NCBI RefSeq assembly: GCF_019457595.1 | Contig: NZ_CP080419.1 | Coordinates: forward strand, 1,240,001-1,304,000 | DNA length: 64,000 nt | Source: Shewanella psychrotolerans | Lineage (GTDB): Bacteria; Pseudomonadota; Gammaproteobacteria; Enterobacterales; Shewanellaceae | Direction of reading: 5' to 3' | Shown here: piece by piece, positions 63,655-64,000 of the stretch | Position numbering within the stretch: position 1 is the stretch's first letter | How the letters are laid out: the number at the start of each line of letters is the position of its first letter | Notes under the pieces: generated by a model | What the model saw: the letters and a program-made list of their open reading frames with translations, nothing else | The model's database searches: none | What the model was told of the DNA's origin: nothing | Translations under genes and position numbers: made by a program

Positions 63655-63672
63655 GGCGAGCTTTACAGTTTT

Positions 63673-63707
63673 AAAGGCCCCTGGACGTTAGTTCTGGGGG
63701 CTTTTTA
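63673..63707 (+). terminator. Terminator between bamB and der
   Basis: AAAGGCCCC and GGGGGCTTT form a stem with one mismatch, followed by a T-run. It lies about 20 bp after the bamB stop. Confidence 0.75.
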
Positions 63708-63748
63708 TTTAAGATTTTCAAAAAGATTTGTAGATTAGAGGCAAGAAA

Positions 63749-64000
63749 ATGATTCCAGTTGTGGCCCTAGTTGGCCGACCAAACGTAGGTAAGTCGACCC
63801 TGTTCAATCGTCTTACGCGCACCAGAGATGCCTTGGTAGCAGACTACCCTGGACTGACTCGGGATCGTAAGTACGGCCGCGCTCACCTATCGGGTTATGA
63901 GTTTATTGTGGTTGATACTGGCGGTATCGACGGTACAGAAGAGGGCATCGAAACCCGTATGGCAGAGCAATCGCTTGCGGCTATCGAAGAAGCGGACGTC
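63749..64000 (+). CDS. der: GTPase Der (5' part, cut by window end)
   Basis: Only the first 84 codons are in the window. The protein begins [20 protein letters not shown] with a P-loop. The G2/G3 region ([33 protein letters not shown]) is typical of the first GTPase domain of Der (EngA), which acts in 50S ribosome assembly. AGAGG precedes the ATG. The position after bamB is conserved. Confidence 0.96.
   Translation, partial: MIPVVALVGRPNVGKSTLFNRLTRTRDALVADYPGLTRDRKYGRAHLSGYEFIVVDTGGIDGTEEGIETRMAEQSLAAIEEADV

Noticed and set aside
1..64000. CRISPR array
   Set aside because: No set of evenly spaced short direct repeats with unique spacers was seen. The only clear tandem repeats are coding (tape measure) or short leader repeats.
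1..64000. Integron integrase gene to explain the cassettes
   Set aside because: Both tyrosine recombinases in the window are of P4 and P2 phage type; neither shows the additional domain typical of IntI, and neither is next to the cassettes.

Overview
The window is a gammaproteobacterial chromosome segment, most likely Shewanella. The reasons are a tmRNA whose tag reads ANDDNYALAA, a split borosin pair (methyltransferase plus precursor) close to smpB and bamE, and the block rlmN-pilW-rodZ-ispG-hisS-yfgM-bamB-der. No database search was possible, so the genus is an inference.

Layout. (1) 1-1640: the end of an integrated element with a P4-type integrase and part of a small gene; the rest lies left of the window. 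(2) 1640-36490: a nearly complete P2/HP1/K139-like (Peduovirus-type) prophage bounded by a perfect 46-bp repeat of the ssrA 3' end. From the left it holds a membrane protein of abortive-infection type, the integrase, a cargo block (two-gene membrane/DUF4747-like operon, single-pass protein, FRG protein), a CI repressor with a doubled HTH domain, Cox- and CII-like regulators, small early genes, an HUH replication protein and an Ogr-type activator. The virion genes follow: portal and terminase leftward; scaffold, capsid, small terminase, head and tail completion, sheath, tube, lysis, tape measure, baseplate, fibres and hub-spike rightward. (3) 36446-64000: the core chromosome.

Most notable findings. 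(a) Two integron-type gene cassettes, each ending in an attC-like site, sit head-to-tail inside the prophage between ogr and the portal gene. Their edges are supported by exact R''/R' complementarity. The first encodes a PD-(D/E)XK-type nuclease and the second a Cys-rich zinc-ribbon protein. No integron integrase is visible. (b) The small terminase gene has no AUG, GUG or UUG start covering its conserved N terminus. It is joined to the upstream frame by a textbook -1 frameshift signal (A AAA AAG, 5-nt spacer, 7-bp stem). (c) The tail chaperone gene carries a second -1 slip site (A AAA AAA), as expected for E/E'. (d) A split borosin system (alpha-N-methyltransferase and 73-residue precursor) is followed 16 nt later by a periplasmic TPR-GGDEF protein. 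(e) Two elements are stacked at the ssrA 3' end, each followed by its own terminator.

The core region contains ssrA-smpB (trans-translation), ratA-rnfH, bamE, the borosin locus, the glyoxylate shunt (aceB-aceA), an HDOD-GAF regulator, mtfA, an orphan ParA pair, a cytosolic-looking 5'-nucleotidase, a CNNM-type transporter, and the rlmN-to-der block for RNA modification, pilus and cell-shape assembly, isoprenoid synthesis, translation and outer-membrane assembly.
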